DNA of 34,127 nt, taken from the NCBI GenBank assembly GCA_000433635.1, contig HF997977.1, positions 93,254 through 127,380 on the forward strand, given 5' to 3'. Made by a program: the position numbers and the translations under genes. The notes beneath the pieces are model-generated. The model made no database searches, was not told the DNA's origin, and saw nothing but the letters and a program-made list of their open reading frames with translations. Shown here in pieces: positions 21,300 to 29,869 of the stretch (position 1 is the first letter of the stretch; the number at the start of each line of letters is the position of its first letter). The stretch is from Ruminococcus sp. CAG:254. Its GTDB lineage: Bacteria; Bacillota; Clostridia; Oscillospirales; Ruminococcaceae.

Positions 21300-23225
21300 T
21301 TAGTAAACCAAAGTAACGCTCTTGAGCTTCATGTTACCCCAGTAACCGTAAACCGTCATAACATCCTGCGGATTGGTAATCTTGAAGGTAATGGTCTTGT
21401 CGTCCTTCATGTCAGCAACGCCGTAATCCATTTGAACAGCCCAGCCGCCGAGAACCAGCTTTCCGCCGAATCCATATCCGACTTCACCATCCAGCTGTAA
21501 AACGATTTCCTTAATGTCAGATGGATGATAATCTTCCAGCGAGTAGGTTTTGTCATACTGGACATCGGTCAGAACCACTTTCTTTGCATGGGAAGCTGTT
21601 GTAGTAGTAACCTTTGCAGTCGTGGTAGTAGCCTTTGTGGTAGTCGTGGTTGGCTTTGCAGTCGTTGTAGTGGTGGTAGTTGTTGTAGTCGGCTTTGCAG
21701 TTGTGGTGGTAGTGGTAGTTGTTGTAGTTGGCTTTGCAGTTGTAGTAGTAGTGGTAGTTGTCGTAGTCGGTTTTGCAGTTGTGGTAGTGGTGGTAGTTGT
21801 TGTAGTTGGCTTTGCAGTTGTGGTAGTGGTGGTTGTCGTGGTCGGTTTTGCGGTTGTGGTGGTAACTTTTGTAGTGGTTGCCGGAGCAGTGCCGCAATAC
21901 AAGGTTACATCTTCAATCTGTATATCATCGCCGCCGTTCCATCTAAAGAATGTGAAAGTCTTTTGCTCAATATCGGTCATATCAATCGGGAATGTCAAAG
22001 TATTGCCATTCAAGTCGTTTGCATTATATGACTGATTTTTTGTCCAGTTTCCAAGAACGAACGCACCGCCGATGTACTGAAGATTTCCAGAGAAGGTGAA
22101 CGAAATTGCAGTTGCATCCGGATAATTTGCCAGACTGTAGCTTTCGCCCTTCTTTACGCCAGTCAGGTGAATTTCAGTTGCACCATCTGGAACAGTTACA
22201 GCTGTTGTGGTAGTGGTTGCTTTTGTTGTAGAAGTAGTTGTAGTTGGCTTTGTGGTTGCTGGTTGTGTGGTCGTAGTCTTTGCAGTCGTCGTTGTTGTAG
22301 TGGTAGTCGTAACTGCTGGCTGCGTTGTGGTAGTGGTTGTAACCGGCTTCGGATTTGTGCCATGGTTCTGGAAGAAGTCATTCAGCAGCCCAGCCCAGTA
22401 GTTGCCCATGTTCTCATAACCTGCTTCATTCGGATGTACACCATCATGTAAGTCGGTTTGGTAGTCTACAACGCTATTGATGTCAGCAAACTGAACATTT
22501 TTGCCTTCGCTCTGCATCTTGAGAACAAGGTTATAGATGGAAGTATTGTAAGTATCGATGCAGCCAGTAACGGTTTCCATCAGCTGGTCTTTTTCTTCCT
22601 GCGTGCTGCCCCAAGCGTTGATGCCATAAGAACCAAGCCAGTCTGCACGGGTGTATGCATCAATGTCTGGAATGGTGGAAACGAAAACTGTACTGTCAGA
22701 ATCTAAATCCTGTAAGATAACATTGACCAAGTTTTCCAGACGGTCGGTAATACCGTCATTGTAGTTGCTCAGAATATCATTTGTGCCGATTTGCAGCAGG
22801 ACAATATCCGGCTGATAAGCAGCGATCATATTTTGACCGTTATACCAAGTCCCCTGAATGGTTTCCAGAATGCCGGAACGGTGTTCCTTGGTTGTCATTT
22901 CCTGAATAGCATAACCGCTATATCCAGCGTTGTTATCGTCATAGGAAACGGTTTGTCCGTTGTAAGTAAATGTGTTGGAATTGCTTCCCTTCGGGCCTAC
23001 CATATCAATGTTGTAGCCCATCTGTTCCAAATCGTGGTACATATACTTTCGATAAGCACCAGAAGTCCAATAACCGTCTGTGATGGAATCGCCCAACGAC
23101 AGAATTTTGACTGCCTCCGCATTTTCAGCAGCTGCCGGTGCAGCAGAAACTGTGCCAACTGCCAGCGAGGAGAGTCCGGTTACAGCTGCGATGAGCACAG
23201 CCAGCCCCTTTTTCTTAGTATACAT
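21300..23225 (-). CDS. Secreted SGNH (CE3-like) esterase with two binding-type modules on Thr linkers
   Basis: This 641-residue exported protein has a signal peptide (about 1-30) and an SGNH hydrolase domain (about 38-290) resembling CE3 acetylxylan esterases. Catalytic blocks are GDSITDG (Ser47), GYSG, IGTND (Asn149) and DGVHPNEAGY (Asp261, His264). It should deacetylate plant polysaccharide outside the cell. Two related beta-rich modules of about 95 residues follow (about 350-445 and 548-641), each with a SLA/SLE-Y turn and a G-FVLG-W or G-LVLGGW strand; I take these as carbohydrate-binding modules of a family I cannot name. Thr linkers separate the parts. No dockerin or surface anchor is seen, so it is either free or bound by its modules. 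ATG 23225 is preferred: the AAAGGG site is 9 bases upstream of it but abuts the ATG at 23234. Confidence 0.88.
   Translation of the reverse strand: MYTKKKGLAVLIAAVTGLSSLAVGTVSAAPAAAENAEAVKILSLGDSITDGYWTSGAYRKYMYHDLEQMGYNIDMVGPKGSNSNTFTYNGQTVSYDDNNAGYSGYAIQEMTTKEHRSGILETIQGTWYNGQNMIAAYQPDIVLLQIGTNDILSNYNDGITDRLENLVNVILQDLDSDSTVFVSTIPDIDAYTRADWLGSYGINAWGSTQEEKDQLMETVTGCIDTYNTSIYNLVLKMQSEGKNVQFADINSVVDYQTDLHDGVHPNEAGYENMGNYWAGLLNDFFQNHGTNPKPVTTTTTTQPAVTTTTTTTTTAKTTTTQPATTKPTTTTSTTKATTTTTAVTVPDGATEIHLTGVKKGESYSLANYPDATAISFTFSGNLQYIGGAFVLGNWTKNQSYNANDLNGNTLTFPIDMTDIEQKTFTFFRWNGGDDIQIEDVTLYCGTAPATTTKVTTTTAKPTTTTTTTTTAKPTTTTTTTTTTAKPTTTTTTTTTTAKPTTTTTTTTTTAKPTTTTTTTTTTAKPTTTTTKATTTTAKVTTTTASHAKKVVLTDVQYDKTYSLEDYHPSDIKEIVLQLDGEVGYGFGGKLVLGGWAVQMDYGVADMKDDKTITFKITNPQDVMTVYGYWGNMKLKSVTLVY
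21588..21881 (-). repeat. AKP-poly-Thr tandem repeat in the esterase gene
   Basis: About 97 codons built of AKP followed by 9-10 Thr, repeated five or six times (units near 36-39 bases), between the two binding-type modules. A shorter Thr linker is encoded at 22197-22340. Confidence 0.88.
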
Positions 23226-23249
23226 ATGTTCCATCCCTTTCTATCATTT

Positions 23250-23275
23250 CCGCCGAAAATACGGCGGTTTTTTTA
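23250..23275. other. Perfect GC hairpin in the esterase leader
   Basis: CCGCCG (23250-23255) and CGGCGG (23262-23267) enclose AAAATA. On the plus strand eight T follow, a classic terminator shape; on the minus strand it is a leader hairpin 25 bases before the start. Confidence 0.6.
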
Positions 23276-23303
23276 CTCGTTTTTTGAGTTTTCCTCTATT
23301 TTT

Positions 23304-23332
23304 AGTATACGCCCATTCGACAAAAAAGTCAA
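23304..23332 (-). promoter_or_regulatory. Esterase promoter containing a Spo0A box
   Basis: On the minus strand TTGACT (23332-23327), a 17-base spacer and TATACT (23309-23304). The spacer contains TGTCGAA (23322-23316) within TTTTGTCGAAT, a full 0A box. Binding there would block RNA polymerase. Confidence 0.75.
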
Positions 23333-23417
23333 TCCCCTCCGAGAAGTTTTACAATTCCACTGTACTTTTTACGAAAGAATCGTACACTTTATTTATAAAG
23401 AACTGTTCTTTTTATAC

Positions 23418-23448
23418 AAAAATGGCGGAATCTGAAAAGATTCCGCCA
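23418..23448 (-). terminator. Terminator of the Na/Pi symporter gene
   Basis: TGGCGGAATCT (23423-23433) pairs perfectly with AGATTCCGCCA (23438-23448). TTTTT follows on the minus strand. Confidence 0.88.
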
Positions 23449-23476
23449 AAGTGCTATTTTCTTGAAAAAAGGGAAA

Positions 23477-25282
23477 TTATTTGCTTTTTACAGGTTCTGT
23501 GGTTTGCTGATTTTGTTCCATAAATTGTTGCAATTGCATCATATATCGTTCCAGATTTGCATGATACTGTTCCTGGAATGATTCATCTGATTTTTTCAGA
23601 TCATGCAAATATTCATGCATATCCCGATTTTCTTCAATTTCAATCAGACATCCTGCAATGTTGGAGCAGTGGTCGGAAATTCGTTCAAAGTTTGTCAGGA
23701 GATCTTGGAAAATATAACCCAGTTCCACAGTACAAGCAGCTTTTTGCAACCGTTCGATGTGTTTCTTTTTCATTCTCATATTGAACGTATCAATGACTTC
23801 TTCCATTGGTTCGACCTGATGAGCCAGATTCAAATCATCTTTGCAGAACGCATCAAACGCCAAATGAACTGTTTCTGTTAGAGCTGCTCGCATTGCCTGT
23901 AATTCCGACTTTGCTTCGGTAGAAAATGAAATTTGCTTGTCATGCATTTCCTGTGCAGACTGTGCGACATTCAAAGCATGGTCACCGATTCGCTCGAAGT
24001 TCCCAATTCCATGCAGCATCTTGGAAACCGTGCGATTATCCGAAGAGGCAATACTATGTTTGGAAATACGGACAATATACGCATTCAGCTTGTCCTCATA
24101 CTGGTCTAACAGTTTTTCTTGTTTGGAAACAGCATGTGCAACAGATTCTGAATAGTTGTCATGCAGGCTGAGAGCTTTCAGAATGGTATCTTCTGCAAGG
24201 CGTGCCATGTCATTGACAGAAGTGCGGCAAGCTTCAATGGCAACGGCTGGGGTGTTCAGCAGGATTTCTCCCGGCAAGATCAGCTGTTCCTTCTGAGTTT
24301 CTTCTGGCAGTTGCTTGATAACCAGATATGCCAGCTTTTCCAGCAGCTTCGAGAACGGCAGCAGCAGGAATGTAACAACCACATTGAAGATGGTGTGCAC
24401 CAGAGCAATACCAGCATAGCTAATCGTCCAGTCCATAAAGACGAAGTCTACAAACGCATTGACCAAATACAGAATTGGCAGCAAAATAATTGTGCCGATG
24501 CAGTTGAATGCAATGTGAATCACAGCAACTCTTCTCGCACTGCGGTTGACACCGATGCTGGAAATCAAAGCAGTGACACAAGTGCCGATATTCTGTCCCA
24601 TAATAATCGGGATTGCCATGCCATAGGTGATATGACCTGTAATTGAGAGGGACTGCAAAATCCCGATGGAAGCAGCAGAACTCTGAATGACAGCAGTAAT
24701 AATTGCACCCGCCAACACGCCGACCAATGGATTATTGAATGCAGTTAAAATGTGGGAGAATGACGGAGAATCTTTCAGCGGTTCAACCGATTCGCCCATC
24801 ATCATCATGCCAGTGAACAGAACAGAGAATCCAACTAAGATACGACCAATATCTTTGGTTTTGTTGTGCTTGGCAGTCATGATCATAATGATACCAATGA
24901 GTGCCAATACAGGGGAGAATGATTCCGGTTTAATGAGCTTCAGGAAAACGCTTTCCCCACTGATGCCGGACAGTGCCAGCAGCCAGACGGTTAAGGTTGT
25001 ACCAATGTTAGAGCCCATGAGAATGCCAATGGTTTGTCCAAGCTGCATAATGCCGGAGTTGACCAAACCAACCAACATGACCGTAACCGCTGAGGAAGAC
25101 TGCACGGCGGCGGTGATGCCGACCCCGAACAGCAGACTTTTCCATTTGTTTGAAGTGATTTTTTGCAGGATCACTTCGAGTTTACCGCCCGCCAGCTTTT
25201 CCAAACCGGAGGACATGACGTTCATGCCATACAAGAAGAATGCCAGACCGCCAAACAGGGTGAGAAAAGAAAAAATATCCAT
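23477..25282 (-). CDS. Na+/phosphate symporter (NptA/PNaS family) with C-terminal PhoU-like domain
   Basis: This 601-residue membrane protein takes up phosphate with sodium. The transport part (about 1-320) has two inverted Na/Pi repeats, each with the family QSSS motif: AVQSSSAVTVM at about 60-70 and VIQSSAASIGI at about 198-208, the second ending QSSA. Glycine-rich SNIGTT and QNIGTC follow them. The cytoplasmic C-terminal part (about 340-580) is helical and PhoU-like, with GNFERIGDHALNVA and TNFERISDHCSNIA, the two repeated metal-binding motifs. Such fusions are common in Firmicutes. ATG 25282 is chosen for better spacing from AGGA; ATG 25294 is possible. Confidence 0.92.
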   Translation of the reverse strand: MDIFSFLTLFGGLAFFLYGMNVMSSGLEKLAGGKLEVILQKITSNKWKSLLFGVGITAAVQSSSAVTVMLVGLVNSGIMQLGQTIGILMGSNIGTTLTVWLLALSGISGESVFLKLIKPESFSPVLALIGIIMIMTAKHNKTKDIGRILVGFSVLFTGMMMMGESVEPLKDSPSFSHILTAFNNPLVGVLAGAIITAVIQSSAASIGILQSLSITGHITYGMAIPIIMGQNIGTCVTALISSIGVNRSARRVAVIHIAFNCIGTIILLPILYLVNAFVDFVFMDWTISYAGIALVHTIFNVVVTFLLLPFSKLLEKLAYLVIKQLPEETQKEQLILPGEILLNTPAVAIEACRTSVNDMARLAEDTILKALSLHDNYSESVAHAVSKQEKLLDQYEDKLNAYIVRISKHSIASSDNRTVSKMLHGIGNFERIGDHALNVAQSAQEMHDKQISFSTEAKSELQAMRAALTETVHLAFDAFCKDDLNLAHQVEPMEEVIDTFNMRMKKKHIERLQKAACTVELGYIFQDLLTNFERISDHCSNIAGCLIEIEENRDMHEYLHDLKKSDESFQEQYHANLERYMMQLQQFMEQNQQTTEPVKSK

Positions 25283-25352
25283 CCGCAAGCACATCCTATT
25301 TTCAATATTTCGCTTATTTTTTCAAAAAAAGCGATTTTATGCTATCTCTTTC

Positions 25353-25383
25353 ATTATAGGAGAAAAAGCGGATTGCTTTGTAA
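25353..25383 (-). promoter_or_regulatory. Possible promoter of the Na/Pi symporter
   Basis: On the minus strand TTACAA (25383-25378), a 19-base spacer and TATAAT (25358-25353). The spacing is long. Confidence 0.45.
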
Positions 25384-25445
25384 CATCCACGTAAAATAAG
25401 TGTTAAGTTTTCAAATATTCCACAAAGTTTTGGCTTTTTAAACAA

Positions 25446-25473
25446 AAACTGCACGAATTTCTTCGTGCAGTTT
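25446..25473 (-). terminator. Terminator of the pfkB-galE operon
   Basis: AAACTGCACGAA (25446-25457) pairs perfectly with TTCGTGCAGTTT (25462-25473). On the minus strand T-rich DNA follows. Confidence 0.85.
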
Positions 25474-25545
25474 GTAATAGATGACAAAATTTGTAAAAAA
25501 TAGATAAAATACAAGTGAATGGAAAATGAATCCAAAAGTAGCCCC

Positions 25546-26538
25546 TTATGCTTCAGCATAGCCATTCGGATGATTCTTGTGCCATCTCCAAGCGTCGCCA
25601 ATGATTTCTTCCAGACTTGCGTGCTGCGGATCCCAACCCAGAACTTCTCTTGCCTTCTGGCTGGATGCGACCAGTCTTGCCGGGTCGCCGGCTCTTCTCG
25701 GGGATTCAATTGCCGGAATCGGATGACCGGTGACGGCTCTTGCAGTTTCGATAACTTCCCGAACAGAATAGCCAATGCCGTTGCCCAGATTGAAGATATT
25801 GCTTTCGCCGCCATCCTGGAGATAACGAACCGCCAGAATATGAGCCTGTGCCAAGTCGGTGACATGGATGTAGTCCCGAATGCAAGTGCCATCTGGTGTA
25901 TCATAGTCTGTACCAAAGATGGAGATTGCTTCCCGTTTGCCGTTCGGAACTTGCAGAATCAGCGGAATCAGGTGGCTTTCCGGATTGTGTGCTTCACCGA
26001 TTGTACCAGTCTTATCTGCACCGCAAGCGTTGAAATACCGGAGGGAAACATACCGCAGACCATGTGCCTTTGCAGTCCAATAGAACATCTTTTCCATTGC
26101 CAGCTTGGTTTCGCCATATGGGTTGGTCGGACAGGTGCGGTCGGTTTCCAGAATCGGAATATTTTCCGGTTCGCCGTAAGTAGCAGCGGTGGAGGAGAAA
26201 ACAATTTTCTTGACATCGTGAGCCACCATTGCTTCCAGCAGTACCTTTGTGCCACAGAGGTTGTTGTCATAATACTTCAGCGGCAGGTTGACGCTTTCGC
26301 CAACCAGAGAGCAAGCAGCGAAGTGAATCACAGCGTCAATCTTTTCCTTGGTGAACAGGTCATCGAGGAATGCACGGTCACGGATGTCGCCCTGATAGAA
26401 GGTTGCACCTTCCGGAATGGCAGCCCGGAAACCGGTCTGCAGGTTGTCAGCAACAACAACTTCTTCACCAGCACGAATCAGTTCGAGTGCGGTATGAGAG
26501 CCGATGTAACCAGCACCGCCGAATACTAAAATACGCAT
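25546..26538 (-). CDS. galE: UDP-glucose 4-epimerase
   Basis: This 330-residue cytoplasmic short-chain dehydrogenase interconverts UDP-glucose and UDP-galactose. It has the NAD-binding GGAGYIGSH at 7-15, the FSSTAATYGEP block with Thr117 at the catalytic Ser/Thr position, and catalytic Tyr141-x-x-x-Lys145 in NPYGETK. SLRYFNACGAD, the EAHNPESHLIPL loop and DYIHVTDLAQAH are GalE-typical. ATG has GGAAAGGATG upstream. It is the last gene of an apparent pfkB / membrane protein / galE operon, 25 bases after the previous stop, and could supply UDP-sugars for galactose use or exopolysaccharide. Confidence 0.96.
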   Translation of the reverse strand: MRILVFGGAGYIGSHTALELIRAGEEVVVADNLQTGFRAAIPEGATFYQGDIRDRAFLDDLFTKEKIDAVIHFAACSLVGESVNLPLKYYDNNLCGTKVLLEAMVAHDVKKIVFSSTAATYGEPENIPILETDRTCPTNPYGETKLAMEKMFYWTAKAHGLRYVSLRYFNACGADKTGTIGEAHNPESHLIPLILQVPNGKREAISIFGTDYDTPDGTCIRDYIHVTDLAQAHILAVRYLQDGGESNIFNLGNGIGYSVREVIETARAVTGHPIPAIESPRRAGDPARLVASSQKAREVLGWDPQHASLEEIIGDAWRWHKNHPNGYAEA

Positions 26539-26563
26539 AAAAATTCATCCTTTCCAATGAGTT

Positions 26564-27622
26564 TTAATTTGTTTTGAAATTCTGTTTTCTATAAAAAGAC
26601 GAAGAACCTCGTCCTTTTTTCGGTAATGACACAGAGAACTGCTGCTTGATTTGCAGCAAAGAACGCAAATCTGATAAAATAGCGTATAGAATCGCACGAT
26701 TTTCAAACTGTTCTCTTGTTTCCGGCAGCGGCTGTTCCTGATAGAACCGATGCAGAGCATCCAATTCTTCCAGCAGAGCCACAGCATCATTGGTTTCATG
26801 ATACTGGTCGCTGATGGTCTGTAGATAATCAGAAAGCGGCTTTGCCTGCGTGGGAATCAGGGTCAGTTTGCAGATTTGCCGGTAAATCATCCGCAGAATC
26901 TCACATTGTTCTCGCCGCATCATCAGATACTGCATGAAATAGAGATCTTGTTCGAGATAATGATTTCGCATAAACCGGATGGTTTCCTGTTCCATCTCGG
27001 TCAATAATTGATCCGTGCGATGAAAGCAGCTACCATCATAATCCGGATGTTCCGTCTTTAGAACATGAATTGCCATGCGATGCAAAATCTGCTGCAATTC
27101 GGTATCCAGTTCGGATTGTTTGGCTTGAATCCGCCGTAAGTTGTTCGGCATAAAACTGTTGAGCAGAATACCCAGACCAACGCCAACCAGCAGCAAACCA
27201 CATTCATTTTTCAGCATGGGCAACGATACACCACCAGCTGCCATGTAATGCGTTGCCAAGACGGTATTGACGGCGATGGAATCTTCCATGCGGCAGGTAA
27301 AACAAATCAATAGAAATAGGGGAAAGAATATGCCGAACGCCCACGGTCGATTCCCCAAAAGGGAGAAGATGGGCAAGCAGAGCAGTGTCATGATACAAAA
27401 GGCAATGCCTCTTCGCAGAGCACTGCTGCTCGTTTCCTGTCGGGTGTCCTGAATGGTCAGAAACGCAATGACTCCGGCAGAAGCAGCATATTCTAAGTGC
27501 AGCAGTCCGGCGAGCTCCATTGCCAGAACTGCACCGACTGTCATTTTTAAAATCTTTAACCAAGGAATTTTTTTCAAAAAAGTGAGATTCAATGAGCTTT
27601 CTTTCTCTTTTCCTGCATCCAT
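26564..27622 (-). CDS. Aromatic acid exporter (ArAE/FUSC-like) family membrane protein
   Basis: This protein, about 352 residues from ATG 27622, has four to five hydrophobic helices in its first 150 residues (LKMTVGAVLAMELAGLL, SAGVIAFLTIQD, GIAFCIMTLLCLPIF, FGIFFPLFLLICF, CGLLLVGVGLGILLNSF) and a helical cytoplasmic C-terminal domain of about 180 residues. The TVGAVLAMELAGLLHLEYAA start followed by FLTIQDTRQETSSSALRR matches the ArAE_1/UPF0421 type found in Firmicutes. The substrate is unknown. The gene overlaps the end of pfkB by 34 bases from this ATG; a TTG at 27592, overlapping the pfkB stop, is an alternative start and would suit translational coupling. Confidence 0.78.
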   Translation of the reverse strand: MDAGKEKESSLNLTFLKKIPWLKILKMTVGAVLAMELAGLLHLEYAASAGVIAFLTIQDTRQETSSSALRRGIAFCIMTLLCLPIFSLLGNRPWAFGIFFPLFLLICFTCRMEDSIAVNTVLATHYMAAGGVSLPMLKNECGLLLVGVGLGILLNSFMPNNLRRIQAKQSELDTELQQILHRMAIHVLKTEHPDYDGSCFHRTDQLLTEMEQETIRFMRNHYLEQDLYFMQYLMMRREQCEILRMIYRQICKLTLIPTQAKPLSDYLQTISDQYHETNDAVALLEELDALHRFYQEQPLPETREQFENRAILYAILSDLRSLLQIKQQFSVSLPKKGRGSSSFYRKQNFKTN

Positions 27623-28575
27623 TTCACGAATGTGGTATAGTCCGGATAGGATGCAATTGCACCGCTTTTTGTAATGCTGTAATTTGCATAATAAACGGCA
27701 AAGGTCAGCCATTCCTGCACCTGTTCTGGCAGGCAGTCCGCCAGCTGCGAAACAGTGATATGATTTTTTGCCAGACAGTACAGATATGCACCAATGATGG
27801 CATCGCCAGCCCCAGTGGTATCTTTTACCCGAACTTCCGGATTCTCTACATGGCTGGAGAAATGCGGTGTTAAAATCATAGCACCCTCTTTTCCCATAGA
27901 ATAGAGCACCATTTTGCAGCCCTGTTCAAATAGCCAGTCCGCTGCATCTAAAATAGAGTGCTTGCCTGTGACGAAGAAGCATTCTTCATCAGAGAGCTTG
28001 ACTAAATCCGCATCGGGGAGAAATTCCCGAACGGTTTCCTGACAAGCTTCCGCAGAAGACCAGAGTGGCAGGCGGATATTCGGGTCAAAACTGATGATGG
28101 CATGGTTTTTCTTTGCCAGTTTTAAAACGGCTTTGTGGGTTTCTTTCATTGGGGATTCGACCAGAGAAACCGAGCAGAAGTGCAGGATACCGGTTTCTTC
28201 CAGCCAAATCGGCTGAATCTGTTCCGGCTGTAAGAGCAAGTCTGCACTGGGTTTCCGATAGAAGGAAAAATCCCGGTTGCCATCTGCTTTTAAGGAAACA
28301 AAAGCGAGGGCAGTATTGGCAGCATCTGTCCGGCAAACGCCGTCTGTTTTGACACCGCAAGCTTGAATGGTATCGACAATATAATCACCGAACGCATCGT
28401 TGCCGACCTGCGTCAGCAGGCGAGCATTTCCCTGTAATTTTGCGACAACCGCAGCAACATTGGTTGGTGCTCCGCCGCAAACACGGGTGAAAGATTCTAC
28501 TTCTTTTAAGGCACAGTCCCGCTGTGCTGGAATAAAGTCAATCAGGGCTTCCCCGATTGCAGTCACATCATACAT
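27589..28575 (-). CDS. PfkB-family carbohydrate kinase, probable fructokinase
   Basis: This 328-residue cytoplasmic kinase has both ribokinase-family signatures. GGAPTNVAAVVAKL at about 34-47 binds sugar, and DTTGAGDAIIGAYL at about 252-265 holds the catalytic base Asp258 and the anion hole. GEALIDFIP at the start and FYRKPSADLLL are typical of fructokinases. It should phosphorylate fructose released from sucrose or other sources. ATG 28575 is chosen: AAGGAG lies 11 bases upstream, while the TTG at 28584 is only 2 bases from it. A LacI-type regulator and matching operator lie directly upstream. Confidence 0.92.
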   Translation of the reverse strand: MYDVTAIGEALIDFIPAQRDCALKEVESFTRVCGGAPTNVAAVVAKLQGNARLLTQVGNDAFGDYIVDTIQACGVKTDGVCRTDAANTALAFVSLKADGNRDFSFYRKPSADLLLQPEQIQPIWLEETGILHFCSVSLVESPMKETHKAVLKLAKKNHAIISFDPNIRLPLWSSAEACQETVREFLPDADLVKLSDEECFFVTGKHSILDAADWLFEQGCKMVLYSMGKEGAMILTPHFSSHVENPEVRVKDTTGAGDAIIGAYLYCLAKNHITVSQLADCLPEQVQEWLTFAVYYANYSITKSGAIASYPDYTTFVKWMQEKRKKAH

Positions 28576-28634
28576 CTGAATCAACGCTCCTTTTTATGAA
28601 GTCAGAATGGGTGAATTTTCGCACAAAAAGAGTG

Positions 28635-28664
28635 TGAAATCGTTTTCGTCATGATGTTATTATA
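28635..28664 (-). promoter_or_regulatory. pfkB promoter with LacI-type operator
   Basis: On the minus strand an extended -10 box TGCTATAAT covers 28667-28659. The operator half-palindrome TGAAATCGTTTTCG (28635-28648) lies just downstream, where a bound repressor would block initiation. No good -35 box is seen. Confidence 0.65.
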
Positions 28665-28693
28665 GCATATTTCTGCCGTAAAAGATAGATGGA

Positions 28694-28713
28694 TTTTTCA
28701 CAAAGGTGAAAAA
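28694..28713. promoter_or_regulatory. Perfect palindrome upstream of the pfkB promoter
   Basis: TTTTTCAC (28694-28701) and GTGAAAAA (28706-28713) are perfectly inverted around AAAG, about 30 bases upstream of the -10 box. It may be a second regulator site or the 3' hairpin of the lacI-type gene. Confidence 0.45.
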
Positions 28714-28753
28714 TGATTTTTATCTCGGTTCTACAAAAAATATGAAAAATCTT

Positions 28754-29740
28754 TCATCCGAGGGTGCTCTTGCGTTCATGGAGGCAGCAAATCATTTTTT
28801 CACTGCGGCGGGGAATCTCCTGTTCCTGAATCAGATCCAACAGCATGGCTGCTGCTTCCGAACCGCCTGTGCGGTGGGAGAGAGAAACCGTTGTCAGCGG
28901 CGGGTCATATAGGGTTGCAAGGCGGTTATTGCCGACCGCAGACACCTTGACTTGTTCCGGAACGAGAACATTTTGCTGTCGCAGGTAACTCATCGCACCG
29001 AATGCCAGTTCTGCTGTTGCACAGAAAATGCCGTCAAATGGCACATTTCGTTCCATCAGAATCCGAGCTGCTTCATAGCCGTCTTCCATGTCAAATTGTG
29101 TTTCTACCATTCTCCGTTCATCTGGCTGAATCTGATACTGAGCGAGGGCATCGGTAAAGCCAATGCGGCGATTTCGACCGACTGCACGGTCTTTTAAGGT
29201 AACACCGATATAGGCAATTTCCCGGCAATCTCGTTTCAGCAGAATTTCCGTTGCCAGATAGGCAGATTGATAGTCATCAAAATAAACGCTTGGAATAATT
29301 TCTTCCTGCTGTGCCAGCAGAACAATCGGCTTTTGATAGGAACGCATCACCGTAAGATGGCGTTTGGACATCAGCGTGCCCATAAAGATGACACCGTCCA
29401 CATTGTTGGTGCGGAAAATCTTTAGAAATTCCAGTTCCTTTTCCACTTGGTTGCTGGTGTTGGCGAGCAGGATTTGATAGCCAGCCTGTGCCATGATGCG
29501 AGTAATGCCTTCCACCATTTCTGCAACAGGTTCTGAGTTGATACGGGGAACGATAACACCGACCAGATGATTTTTTCCGGTGCGGAGCATCTGTGCAGAA
29601 GGGCTAGGGGAATAACCGGTCTGTTCAATGACATTCCGAATGCGTTCTTTTTTTTCTTCGCTGACATACCCCTGATTTAAATAACGTGAAACAGTGGCAG
29701 GGGAAACGCCTGCCATTTTTGCGATGGTGTTGATGGTCAC
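28754..29740 (-). CDS. LacI-family sugar-responsive repressor
   Basis: This 328-residue regulator has the N-terminal LacI helix-turn-helix (about 1-22, TINTIAKMAGVSPATVSRYL) with hinge region SAQMLRTGKNHLVGVIVP, and a periplasmic-binding-protein-like effector domain (about 60-320). GTG 29740 is chosen because GGAGG is 6 bases upstream and the protein then begins like other LacI members; the ATG at 29746 abuts the ribosome site. It lies upstream of pfkB in the same direction and has related operators before both genes, so it probably represses pfkB and itself. Fructose or sucrose as effector is inference. Confidence 0.92.
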   Translation of the reverse strand: MTINTIAKMAGVSPATVSRYLNQGYVSEEKKERIRNVIEQTGYSPSPSAQMLRTGKNHLVGVIVPRINSEPVAEMVEGITRIMAQAGYQILLANTSNQVEKELEFLKIFRTNNVDGVIFMGTLMSKRHLTVMRSYQKPIVLLAQQEEIIPSVYFDDYQSAYLATEILLKRDCREIAYIGVTLKDRAVGRNRRIGFTDALAQYQIQPDERRMVETQFDMEDGYEAARILMERNVPFDGIFCATAELAFGAMSYLRQQNVLVPEQVKVSAVGNNRLATLYDPPLTTVSLSHRTGGSEAAAMLLDLIQEQEIPRRSEKMICCLHERKSTLG

Positions 29741-29814
29741 GTTCATCCTCCGTTCTTTTTGGTGTAGCACCAGTTTTTTTATGATGTCTCAAAATCGTAA
29801 TTTGCACTCACCTT

Positions 29815-29844
29815 ATTATAACATGAAACCCATAAATCTGTAAA
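29815..29844 (-). promoter_or_regulatory. Promoter of the LacI-type gene
   Basis: On the minus strand TTTACA (29844-29839), an 18-base spacer and TATAAT (29820-29815). Confidence 0.78.
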
Positions 29845-29869
29845 GAATCGGAGCAAAAAAATTTCTGTA

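Noticed and set aside
21588..21881. CRISPR-like array from regular repeats
   Set aside because: The repeats are in-frame AKP-Thr codons with no unique spacers.
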